The notes beneath the pieces were generated by a model. That model saw nothing but the letters and a program-made list of their open reading frames with translations. It did no database searches and had not been told where the DNA came from. A DNA stretch of 8,675 nucleotides, from NCBI GenBank assembly GCA_002331565.1, contig DCZC01000086.1, forward strand, positions 1-8,675, read 5' to 3'. Made by a program: the position numbers and the translations under genes. Source of the stretch: Gemmatimonas sp. UBA2094 (GTDB lineage: Bacteria; Gemmatimonadota; Gemmatimonadetes; Gemmatimonadales; Gemmatimonadaceae). This document shows, in pieces, positions 1-6,298 of this stretch (position 1 is its first letter; each line of letters begins with the position of its first letter).

Positions 1-160
1 CGGACGGCGCCGTCGCGGCGTTGCCGGCCGGCATGGGCGACGGTGCCACCGTGCCCGGTTTGGGGCCGCCTCCGCACGAGGCCACTGCGAGGAGCGTCGC
101 CCCCGTAAATAGCAGCAGCACGGGACCGCGCAACGCACGAGGGGACAGGCGGGCAATCAC
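1..160 (-). CDS. Putative lipoprotein, N-terminal part only (runs off the left edge)
   Basis: The first 53 codons of a minus-strand gene are visible, starting at GTG 160-158 and open to the window edge. The N-terminus has a basic n-region (R4, R8, R11), a hydrophobic stretch at residues 14-27 (VLLLFTGATLLAVA) and a lipobox V-A-S-C with the lipidation cysteine at residue 29. This is a typical signal peptidase II signal, so the protein should be a membrane-anchored lipoprotein. After the cysteine comes a Gly/Pro/Ala-rich linker; no functional domain is visible before the edge. The GTG overlaps the TGA of the upstream aminotransferase gene (GTGA), which suggests translational coupling and cotranscription with the tyrosine-catabolism genes. 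No strong Shine-Dalgarno sequence precedes the GTG, and no other in-frame start was found close upstream. Its function cannot be told from this fragment. Confidence 0.72.
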   Translation of the reverse strand, partial: MIARLSPRALRGPVLLLFTGATLLAVASCGGGPKPGTVAPSPMPAGNAATAPS

Positions 161-1419
161 GAGATGACGGGATCCCGATGACCGGTGCCATCGCTGAGCG
201 CCAACTCGGCCTGCATGGCGGTGAGCACCACCCCGGCTCGGCGGGCCGCTTCGGCGATGCGCGCGCCATCCTGGATGAACGAGATGCGGAAGAACCCTTC
301 ACCGCCGGCGCCGAATCCCGAACCGGGCATGGCGATCACGCCCTGCTCTTCGCGCAGGCGGTCGCAGAACGCGGCACTGCTCATGCCATCGGGGAGCGGG
401 ATCCAGAGATACATCGTGGCGCGCGGCGTATCGCACGCGAATCCGTTGGCGCGAAACGCCTGCACCGCGGCGTCACGACGCGCCGCGAACACCGCAAGGT
501 TTTGCGGTACGAACTCGGCCCAGCTTTCGATGGCCGCCACACCGGCCGCCTGAATGCCCATGTACTGCCCGGTATCGGTGAACGACTTCACCTTCGTGAG
601 CGCGCCGGCGATCTCCGGCTTCGCCACGGCCCACGCGCAACGCCAGCCGGTCATGTTGTACGTCTTCGACAACGAGTGGAATTCGATGGCCACGTCACGC
701 GCCCCATCGATCTCGAAGATGCTCGGCGGCACATAGCCGTCGAAGCCCATCTCCGAGTACGCATTGTCGTACACCAGCAGGATGTCGCGTTCCCGACACA
801 CCTGCACCACCCGCTCGAGGTAGTCGCGCGGGGCGATGGCGGCGGTGGGATTGTTGGGATAGTTGAGGTACAGCACGCGCGTGCGCGACAGCACGTCGCC
901 AGGGATCTCGTCGAGATCCACCAGAAAGTTCGTGCGCGGCCGCAAGGGGTACACGTAGGGCGTCGCATCACTCATGAGCGTGCCGCCGAGATACGCTTGA
1001 TACGCGGGGTCGGGAATGATGGCCACGTCACCCGCGCCGAGGTACGCGAACGCGATGTGCGCGAGCCCTTCCTTGCTGCCGAGCAGCGGGACGATGTCGC
1101 TCATGGGGTCGACGCGCTGGCCGAAGCGCGTCTGCATCCACGCGCTGATCGCCTCGCGAAATGGCACGTGGCCCATGCCGAAGCCGTAGCGCTGCATTGC
1201 GGGCACCTCGGCCGCCGCCTGCAACGCCGCCACGGCCTTGGGCGGCGGCGGCAGATCGGCGTCACCGGCGCCGAGGTCGATCACGTCGACGCCGGCCGCG
1301 ATGAGCGCTTTCTTGCGCGCCGGAATGTGCGCGAGCGGGTACGCCGGAAACGCCGAAAAGCGCGGCGAGAAACGGGGCATGTCGGAGAGGGGCGAAAGAA
1401 CTGCGACGGTCGCCCGCAA
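157..1419 (-). CDS. PLP-dependent class I/II aminotransferase of LL-diaminopimelate aminotransferase (DapL) type; possible tyrosine aminotransferase
   Basis: This is a fold-type I aminotransferase. The PLP-binding lysine is K252 in the segment SLSKTYNMTGWR (250-260). Other family residues are N190 in NYPNNPT, D218 and Y221 in YDNAYSE, R260, and R378 in FFRIS, the expected carboxylate-binding arginine. The motifs VDVIDLG (44-50), GSKEG (114-118) and IEFHSLSKTYNMTGWR, and the overall length, match the DapL subgroup, which makes LL-diaminopimelate from tetrahydrodipicolinate in lysine synthesis. The gene lies 21 bases after the homogentisate dioxygenase gene and in the same run as HPD. Its local role may therefore be transamination of tyrosine or phenylalanine; that is inference. 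The TTG start at 1419 has GAAGG six bases upstream. An ATG at 1380 (residue 14) has no ribosome binding site but matches the usual family N-terminus almost exactly, so the start is uncertain. The stop overlaps the next gene's GTG. Confidence 0.9.
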   Translation of the reverse strand: MRATVAVLSPLSDMPRFSPRFSAFPAYPLAHIPARKKALIAAGVDVIDLGAGDADLPPPPKAVAALQAAAEVPAMQRYGFGMGHVPFREAISAWMQTRFGQRVDPMSDIVPLLGSKEGLAHIAFAYLGAGDVAIIPDPAYQAYLGGTLMSDATPYVYPLRPRTNFLVDLDEIPGDVLSRTRVLYLNYPNNPTAAIAPRDYLERVVQVCRERDILLVYDNAYSEMGFDGYVPPSIFEIDGARDVAIEFHSLSKTYNMTGWRCAWAVAKPEIAGALTKVKSFTDTGQYMGIQAAGVAAIESWAEFVPQNLAVFAARRDAAVQAFRANGFACDTPRATMYLWIPLPDGMSSAAFCDRLREEQGVIAMPGSGFGAGGEGFFRISFIQDGARIAEAARRAGVVLTAMQAELALSDGTGHRDPVIS

Positions 1420-1425
1420 AGACGA

Positions 1426-1430
1426 CCTTC
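1426..1430 (-). promoter_or_regulatory. Ribosome binding site supporting the TTG start of the aminotransferase
   Basis: GAAGG on the minus strand sits six bases before TTG 1419, in the 21-base gap after the homogentisate dioxygenase stop. The competing ATG at 1380 is preceded by a pyrimidine-rich stretch with no Shine-Dalgarno match. This favours the TTG on translation signals, while family alignment favours the ATG. Confidence 0.45.
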
Positions 1431-1440
1431 GCCGTGTGAT

Positions 1441-2634
1441 TCAGGACGTCGGTGGGCTGAACTGCGCGTGCTGCTGCTCGATCCAGCTCTGGTGATACTT
1501 GGGATCTTCGATGGGGATGGCCGCCTTGGCCACCTTGAGCGGCCGGAAGCTGTCCATCATCACCGCGAGCTCGTTGGTGTACTTGGCCCCGATGCTCGCT
1601 TCCGCGCGCCCCGGATGCGGACCGTGCGGCAGACCGTCGGGATGATGCGTGATGGAGCCGTATTCGATGCCCTTGCGGCTCATGAACTCACTGGACGCAT
1701 AGAACAGCACCTCGTCGGAATCGACGTTGCTGTGGTTGTACGGCGCCGGCACCGCCTGCGGGTCGAAGTCGTACGGCCGCGGGCAGAAGCTGCAGATCAC
1801 GAAGCCGTCACCCTGAAACGTCTGGTGCACCGGCGGCGGCTGGTGAATACGTCCCACGATCGGTTCGAAGTCGTGGATGTTGAAGATCCACGGATAGAAG
1901 TAGCCGTCCCATCCCACCACGTCGAACGGATGATGGTCGAGCACGAGTTCGTTGAGCGCGTCGTACTGCTTCACGAGAATGGGGAAATCGCCCTTCTCGT
2001 CGCGCGGTTCGAGCAGCATGGGACGCCGGATGTCACGCTCGCTGTACGGCGCGCCCTCCAGCAGCTGGCCGAACTTGTTGCGATAGCGGCTGGGGAACCG
2101 GATGTGCCCGCGGCTCTCCATCACGAGGAATTTGTTGGGCCCCTTGCTCGTATCGAGGCGCCACCGGTGCGTGATGTTGCGATGGATCACCACGTAATCG
2201 CCGGGCTGGTACGGCAAGTTGCCAAACACCGACTCCAGCACCCCGTGCCCTTCCACCACGTACACCACTTCGTCCGCCTGTGAGTTGCGGTAGAAGTGGG
2301 TGTCGGTGACGTCGGGCTCGACGTACAGCATGCCGATGTCGCTGTTGAAGAGCAGCGGCAGCCGGTCGAGCGTGGGCGATCCGCCCTTGGTCACCCGCGA
2401 AGTGAGGAAATGCCGGTGCCGCAGTGACGTGTCCGTGTCTTCCTCCCACCGCAGGTCGCACACTTTGCGCGCGGACTTGACCGTGGTGGGCGGATGCGTG
2501 TGGTACAGCAGCGACGATGTGCCGACGAAGCCTTCGTGCCCCATGAGTTCTTCGGCGTAGAGCCCGCCGTCGGGGCGCCGGAACACGATGTGCCGCTTGC
2601 GCGGGATGGTGCCGAGCTGATGGTAGATGGGCAT
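1441..2634 (-). CDS. hmgA: Homogentisate 1,2-dioxygenase, short bacterial form
   Basis: This 397-aa cupin-type, non-haem Fe(II) dioxygenase opens the homogentisate ring with O2 to give 4-maleylacetoacetate, in the cytoplasm. The N-terminus (MPIYHQLGTIPRKRHIVFR, then DGGLYAEELMG) and the internal cupin segment (about 119-158, DEVVYVVEGHG...PGDYVVIHRNITH) match the family. Likely iron ligands lie in the C-terminal cupin: H301 and E308 in HSNVDSDE, and H337 in LPHGPHPG. The length is nearer the roughly 400-aa bacterial form than the 445-aa human enzyme. The reading frame stays open for 97 codons upstream, into the HPD gene, but ATG 2634 is clearly the start: it has GAGG five bases upstream and begins the recognisable family sequence. 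It lies 7 bases after the HPD stop, so the two consecutive pathway enzymes are almost certainly cotranslated. Confidence 0.95.
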   Translation of the reverse strand: MPIYHQLGTIPRKRHIVFRRPDGGLYAEELMGHEGFVGTSSLLYHTHPPTTVKSARKVCDLRWEEDTDTSLRHRHFLTSRVTKGGSPTLDRLPLLFNSDIGMLYVEPDVTDTHFYRNSQADEVVYVVEGHGVLESVFGNLPYQPGDYVVIHRNITHRWRLDTSKGPNKFLVMESRGHIRFPSRYRNKFGQLLEGAPYSERDIRRPMLLEPRDEKGDFPILVKQYDALNELVLDHHPFDVVGWDGYFYPWIFNIHDFEPIVGRIHQPPPVHQTFQGDGFVICSFCPRPYDFDPQAVPAPYNHSNVDSDEVLFYASSEFMSRKGIEYGSITHHPDGLPHGPHPGRAEASIGAKYTNELAVMMDSFRPLKVAKAAIPIEDPKYHQSWIEQQHAQFSPPTS

Positions 2635-2639
2635 GGTGG

Positions 2640-2643
2640 CCTC
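2640..2643 (-). promoter_or_regulatory. Ribosome binding site that fixes the homogentisate dioxygenase start
   Basis: GAGG on the minus strand lies five bases before ATG 2634. It overlaps the HPD stop codon (TGAGG), a layout suited to reinitiation by ribosomes finishing HPD. It is the reason to reject the longer open frame that extends to 2925. Confidence 0.65.
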
Positions 2644-3766
2644 AGAGATTTCCGCGCAGTTCCTGTTCGCGCTCGATGCTCTCGAACAGGGCCTTGAAGT
2701 TCCCCTTGCCGAAGCTCGTGGCACCCTTGCGCTGGATGATCTCGAAGAAGAGCGTCGGGCGATCTTCCACGGGCTTGGTGAAGATCTGCAGCAGATAGCC
2801 GTCCGGATCGCGATCCACGAGAATGCCGAGCTTGGCGAGCTCCTCGACGGGCTCGTCGATCTTGCCCACCCGGGCCTGCAGTTCGTCGTAGTACGACGTG
2901 GGCACACTGAGGAACTCCACACCACGATCGCGCAGCGCCGTCACCGTGGCGAGGATGTCGTCGGTGGCGAGCGCGAGATGCTGCGCCCCGGGCCCACGAT
3001 AGAAATCGAGGTACTCCTCGATCTGCGACTTCTTCTTGCCCGAGGCCGGCTCGTTGATCGGAAACCTGATCTTGTCGTTGCCGTTGGCCATGACCTTCGA
3101 CATGAGCGACGAGTATTCGGTGCTGATGTCGCTGTCGTCGAACGTGATGAGGTTGCGGAAGCCGAGCACGTCGGCGTAGTACCCCACCCAGTGGTTCATC
3201 TTCCCCAGCTCGACGTTGCCCACGCAGTGGTCGACGTACTTGAGTCCCACATCCGCCGGCTGATAATGGGGCGTGACCGGCTTGAAGCCCGGCAGGAACA
3301 CGCCGCGGTAGTTCCGGCGCTCCACCAGCGAGTGAATCGTGTCGCCGTACGTCCCGATGGCGGCCATGACCACCTCGCCGTGCTCGTCGCTGAAGACCTG
3401 TGGCGCCTGCACGGCAATCGCGCCGCGGGCAATCGCGGTGTCGTAGGCGAGGCGCGCATCGTCCACCCACAACGCGTAGTCCTTCACACCGTCGCCGTGC
3501 CGGTGCACGTGCGCGGCGATCGCCGACTCGGGCGCGAGCGGCGTGGTGAGCACCAGGCGGATTTTTCCCTGCTGCATGAGATAGCTGGCGCGGTCACGCA
3601 CCCCCGTTTCAGGGCCGCGGTACGCCACCAGCGAATAGCCGAAGGCGGCGCGATAAAAGTGACTCGCCTGCTTGGCATTCCCCACGTAGAACTCGACGTA
3701 GTCGGTGCCGTTGATGGGGAAGGCGTCCTGCGCGATCCCGGGGTCCGGGAGGGTCAGCGTGGCCAT
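2642..3766 (-). CDS. hppD: 4-Hydroxyphenylpyruvate dioxygenase
   Basis: This 374-aa Fe(II) dioxygenase of the vicinal-oxygen-chelate fold converts 4-hydroxyphenylpyruvate and O2 to homogentisate and CO2, the second step of tyrosine breakdown. Two related halves are visible: an N-terminal domain starting at about residue 18 (INGTDYVEFYVGNA) and the catalytic C-terminal domain from about 173. The facial triad is complete: H180 (VDHCVGNV), H263 (GAQHLAL) and E342 (LFFEIIQR). The C-terminal gate-helix segment (GKGNFKALFESIE, 353-365) is intact, and the length is typical of the family. ATG 3766 is preceded by a modest AGG about 8 bases upstream. Next downstream is homogentisate dioxygenase, separated by 7 bases. 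Upstream is acetoacetyl-CoA synthetase, across a 47-base gap containing an AT-rich island that may hold an extra signal. Hydroxymandelate synthase is a paralogous alternative, but the neighbouring homogentisate dioxygenase strongly favours HPD. Confidence 0.96.
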   Translation of the reverse strand: MATLTLPDPGIAQDAFPINGTDYVEFYVGNAKQASHFYRAAFGYSLVAYRGPETGVRDRASYLMQQGKIRLVLTTPLAPESAIAAHVHRHGDGVKDYALWVDDARLAYDTAIARGAIAVQAPQVFSDEHGEVVMAAIGTYGDTIHSLVERRNYRGVFLPGFKPVTPHYQPADVGLKYVDHCVGNVELGKMNHWVGYYADVLGFRNLITFDDSDISTEYSSLMSKVMANGNDKIRFPINEPASGKKKSQIEEYLDFYRGPGAQHLALATDDILATVTALRDRGVEFLSVPTSYYDELQARVGKIDEPVEELAKLGILVDRDPDGYLLQIFTKPVEDRPTLFFEIIQRKGATSFGKGNFKALFESIEREQELRGNL

Positions 3767-3794
3767 GCGTAGACCTGAGTGGTGGGCATGAGGG

Positions 3795-3830
3795 AAAAAT
3801 AGCGGCGGACCCGTCAGTTCCGAAGCGCCG
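3795..3830 (-). promoter_or_regulatory. AT-rich island between acetoacetyl-CoA synthetase and HPD: possible weak promoter or attenuator
   Basis: On the minus strand a 5-bp GC stem (CGGCG at 3830-3826 with CGCCG at 3807-3803, 18-base loop) is followed by CTATTTTT, which resembles a weak intrinsic terminator. The stem includes the last codons of acetoacetyl-CoA synthetase. The same bases also read as TTCGGA (3824-3819), a 17-base spacer and TATTTT (3801-3796), a poor -35/-10 pair. The two readings exclude neither each other nor chance. The local T run stands out in this GC-rich DNA. Confidence 0.25.
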
Positions 3831-5844
3831 GCAGATCGCGAAACAGCGCCAGTGCCGCGGGATTGGCGAGCGCATCCACGTTCTTCACGGGCCGGCCATG
3901 GATGACCTCGCGCACGGCGAGCTCGGTGATCTTGCCGCTGATGGTGCGGGGGAGGTCCGCCACGGCCACGATCACCCGCGGCACGTGATGCGGGCTCGTG
4001 TGTTCCCGGATGCGCGCGCGGATGGCCGCCTGCAAGGGGTCGGTGAGCACGACGCCGTCGCGCAGGCGCACGAACAGGACGACGCGTGAGTCGGTCCCGG
4101 CGGCCGCCCCGATGGTCTGCTCCACCACCAGCGATTCCACGACCTCCGGGATCTGCTCCACCTGCCGGTAGATTTCGGCCGTCCCGATGCGCACGCCCCC
4201 GGGATTGAGCGTGGCATCACTGCGCCCGTGGATCACGAGCCCGTCGTGCGCGGTGATTTCCGCCCAGTCGCCGTGGCGCCACACGCCGGGCAGGTGCTCG
4301 AAGTACGCCGCACGATACAGCGCCCCGTCGGCATCGTTCCAGAACGCCACCGGCATGCTCGGAAACGGTCGGGTGCACACCAGTTCGCCCGGGACCTCGC
4401 GCACCGGCCTGCCGTCGTCGCCGTACACGTCCACGGCCATCCCCAGCCCGCGCATCTGCAACTCCCCGCGATACACGGGCCCCGTGGGGTCGCCGAGCGC
4501 GAAACAGCTCACGATGTCGGTGCCGCCGCTGATGCTCGACAGGCGCACCCGCTCGCCGATGGTGCGCTGCACGTAGTCGTAGCTATGCGCCGCCAGCGGG
4601 CTCCCGGTGCTGAGCACGGCGCGCACGGACGAGAGGTCGGCGAGGTCGCGCGGCACCACCCCTTCCTTCTCGCACATTGCCAGATACTTGGCGCTCGTAC
4701 CGAACACGCACACGCCCTCGGCGGCGGCCATGCGCCAGAGTACGGCCGGATCGGGCGCGAGCGGCGCCCCATCGTACAACACCACCGTGGCACCGACGGC
4801 GAGCCCGCTCACCAGCCAGTTCCACATCATCCACCCGCAGGTGGTGAAGTAGAACAGGACGTCGTTTTCGCGAAGGTCTGTGTGCAGGGCGAGTTCCTTC
4901 CAATGCTGCAGCAGCGTGCCCCCCGCCCCGTGCACCATGCACTTCGGCAGGCCGGTCGTCCCGCTCGAGTACAGGATGTACAGCGGATGGTCGAACGGCA
5001 GTCGCGTGAACACCGGAGTCTCGCAGTGGGCGAAAGCGCCGAGCACATCGGGCCACGCGGTCGCGCGCGGCAGATCGGCAAGATCCGGCACCGCACTCAG
5101 GTAGGGCACGACCCACACCGCGTCGAGGCTCGCAATGGCGCCGACGATTTCATGCAACCGCGGCAGACAGTCGATACGCTTGCCGGCGTACCAGTAGCCG
5201 TCGGCGGCGATGAGCACCTTGGGCGCGATCTGGCCGAAGCGGTCGAGCACGCCCTTCGTCCCGAAGTCGGGTGAGCAGCTGGACCAGACGGCACCGATGG
5301 ACGCCGTGGCCAGCATTGCGATGACGGTCTCGGGCACGTTGGGCATCCACCCCGCCACGCGGTCACCGATGCCGACCCCGGCGTGACGCAACGCCGCCGC
5401 GCATTGCGCCACCCGCCGGGCAAGTTGCGCAAAGCTGAGGCGCTGCTGCATGCCATGCTCGTTCCACGACACCAGAGCCGGGGCGTCGTCGCGCCTCCGC
5501 AGCAGATGTTCGGCGAAGTTGAGTCGTGTGCCGGTGAACCAGCGCGGCCCTTCCCACGCCCCGTCGTGCACGTGCGGCGGGCGCATCGCGCTGCCGTGCT
5601 CCAGCACCGCCTGCCACGGTGCAGACGCCGGCCCCGGTCCGTCGGCCATGATACCAGCGGCGCGCCACACCTCGGCCCAGAACGTCTCGATATGCTGCAC
5701 CGACCAGTCGTGCAGCGCATGCGCGTCGGTCACCGAGGACGGCACCACGCCACGTGCCACCAGGTCTTCACGGAACGCCGTGAGCCGGGCGCGGGCCACA
5801 TCCGCCGGTGACGGTGTCCAGAGCGGCGTTGCGTCAGTCGACAT
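3814..5844 (-). CDS. aacS: Acetoacetyl-CoA synthetase (acetoacetate-CoA ligase)
   Basis: This 676-aa member of the ANL (adenylate-forming) family activates acetoacetate to acetoacetyl-CoA with ATP and CoA, in the cytoplasm. Visible motifs in order are the N-terminal family segment (W56-W60 to R107-LNFAEHLL), [10 protein letters not shown] (186-195), the P-loop [10 protein letters not shown] (292-301), the CGWMMWNW core (336-343), SGGTD (439-443), HGDW (524-527), [15 protein letters not shown] (540-554) and the C-terminal catalytic lysine K638 in ISGKIT. The [13 protein letters not shown] and [14 protein letters not shown] segments distinguish it from acetyl-CoA synthetase. In this run it probably consumes the acetoacetate released at the end of tyrosine catabolism. 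ATG 5844 has a strong GAAGGGGGG site five bases upstream. The start lies 11 bases inside the preceding small gene, implying translational coupling. A role in polyhydroxybutyrate or ketone-body use is possible in parallel. Confidence 0.96.
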   Translation of the reverse strand: MSTDATPLWTPSPADVARARLTAFREDLVARGVVPSSVTDAHALHDWSVQHIETFWAEVWRAAGIMADGPGPASAPWQAVLEHGSAMRPPHVHDGAWEGPRWFTGTRLNFAEHLLRRRDDAPALVSWNEHGMQQRLSFAQLARRVAQCAAALRHAGVGIGDRVAGWMPNVPETVIAMLATASIGAVWSSCSPDFGTKGVLDRFGQIAPKVLIAADGYWYAGKRIDCLPRLHEIVGAIASLDAVWVVPYLSAVPDLADLPRATAWPDVLGAFAHCETPVFTRLPFDHPLYILYSSGTTGLPKCMVHGAGGTLLQHWKELALHTDLRENDVLFYFTTCGWMMWNWLVSGLAVGATVVLYDGAPLAPDPAVLWRMAAAEGVCVFGTSAKYLAMCEKEGVVPRDLADLSSVRAVLSTGSPLAAHSYDYVQRTIGERVRLSSISGGTDIVSCFALGDPTGPVYRGELQMRGLGMAVDVYGDDGRPVREVPGELVCTRPFPSMPVAFWNDADGALYRAAYFEHLPGVWRHGDWAEITAHDGLVIHGRSDATLNPGGVRIGTAEIYRQVEQIPEVVESLVVEQTIGAAAGTDSRVVLFVRLRDGVVLTDPLQAAIRARIREHTSPHHVPRVIVAVADLPRTISGKITELAVREVIHGRPVKNVDALANPAALALFRDLPALRN

Positions 5845-6154
5845 GCGTGCCCCCCTTCACTTCCTCACGCGCGAGCGTGACGGCGTGGCACGACGGGCCG
5901 TGCGATTCGCAGTACCACCCGTGCCGGTCGTGAAAGACCAGATGCGGGGCGTCGTTCGGCCGCAATCGGACACGCACCAGATCCTCCACACCGGTTCGCG
6001 GTCCCACCACGGCGCGCGCGTCCAGCACGTCTACCACCGGCTTCACCGGAAACAGATCGAACTGCACCGGTGCGATCGCCGAGGCGTCGAAGGGCGATGT
6101 GCCCCGGCGGGCCGACGGCCGGGCGGCTTTGTCCGGCTTGCGGGCGGGTGTCAT
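5834..6154 (-). CDS. Small protein of unknown function with a Cys/His-rich C-terminal motif
   Basis: This 106-aa protein matches no family I can name. Residues 1-27 are basic and Ser/Pro/Ala-rich, probably disordered. From about residue 28 a compact domain follows, with alternating hydrophobic segments (VQFDLFPVKPVVDVLDARAV and LVRVRL) and then HLVFHDRHGWYCESHGPSCH (71-90). In that segment C82-x2-H85-x3-C89-H90, with H75 and H78 nearby, looks like a small metal site. There is no signal peptide or membrane segment, so it is probably cytoplasmic. Its end overlaps the acetoacetyl-CoA synthetase start by 11 bases, and its last codons carry that gene's ribosome binding site, which argues for a real translated gene. 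ATG 6154 is chosen because the conserved-looking part follows it. It lacks a good Shine-Dalgarno sequence, and a TTG at 6193 is a weaker alternative. Confidence 0.68.
   Translation of the reverse strand: MTPARKPDKAARPSARRGTSPFDASAIAPVQFDLFPVKPVVDVLDARAVVGPRTGVEDLVRVRLRPNDAPHLVFHDRHGWYCESHGPSCHAVTLAREEVKGGTHVD
5850..5858 (-). promoter_or_regulatory. Strong ribosome binding site of acetoacetyl-CoA synthetase, inside the upstream gene
   Basis: GAAGGGGGG on the minus strand lies five bases before ATG 5844. It is also coding sequence for the last codons of the small upstream protein (V-K-G-G). Ribosomes translating that gene would pass through this site, which is the usual arrangement for translational coupling. 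Confidence 0.65.
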
Positions 6155-6298
6155 GGGTTCGGCAGCGGTCGATTCGGCCGGGGCATGCCTCAATGCTCGC
6201 CATGTGTGGCCCCCAACGCCAGCGACCGCCGCGTGGCACGATCCACCTTGCGAGGGCGGAGGGTCCCGTGCCCCGCGCCGGGTCCCTAGCTTTCCGCC
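6155..6298. promoter_or_regulatory. Divergent intergenic region between the catabolic run and the LysM gene
   Basis: These 144 bases separate the outward-facing starts at 6154 (minus) and 6299 (plus), so promoters for both directions should lie here unless the small minus-strand gene starts further upstream. I find no convincing -35/-10 pair on either strand. The near-palindrome GGGTCCC occurs twice (6261-6267 and 6280-6286), with 19 bases from one start to the next. A TAGCTT hexamer immediately precedes the plus-strand ATG. No RNA gene or riboswitch-like structure is evident. Confidence 0.4.
6287..6292 (+). promoter_or_regulatory. Candidate -10 element (TAGCTT) for the LysM gene, possibly giving a leaderless transcript
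   Basis: TAGCTT ends six bases before ATG 6299, and no Shine-Dalgarno sequence lies between them. A -10 hexamer at this distance would start transcription at or next to the ATG. No good -35 hexamer sits 16-18 bases upstream, and TTGCGA at 6248 is too far away. The assignment is tentative. Confidence 0.28.

Noticed and set aside
168..177. Perfect 10-bp palindrome CGGGATCCCG
   Set aside because: It lies inside the aminotransferase coding end and is readily explained by codon choice in GC-rich DNA; there is no T run or partner site.
178..2283. A 701-codon open frame on the plus strand, with similar long plus-strand frames at 2627-3772, 4228-5274, 5450-6289 and 7307-7915
   Set aside because: They lie antisense to well-identified enzymes, and their translations are rich in Arg, His, Val and Ala with no domain pattern. 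This is what GC-rich codon bias produces on the opposite strand.
2635..2925. N-terminal extension of homogentisate dioxygenase by 97 codons
   Set aside because: It lies within the HPD coding region, has no family similarity, and ATG 2634 has a good ribosome binding site and the family N-terminus.
5865..6239. A 124-codon minus-strand frame overlapping the small Cys/His protein
   Set aside because: It is in a different frame from the one coupled to acetoacetyl-CoA synthetase, and its translation is Arg/Gly/Pro-rich with no ordered pattern.
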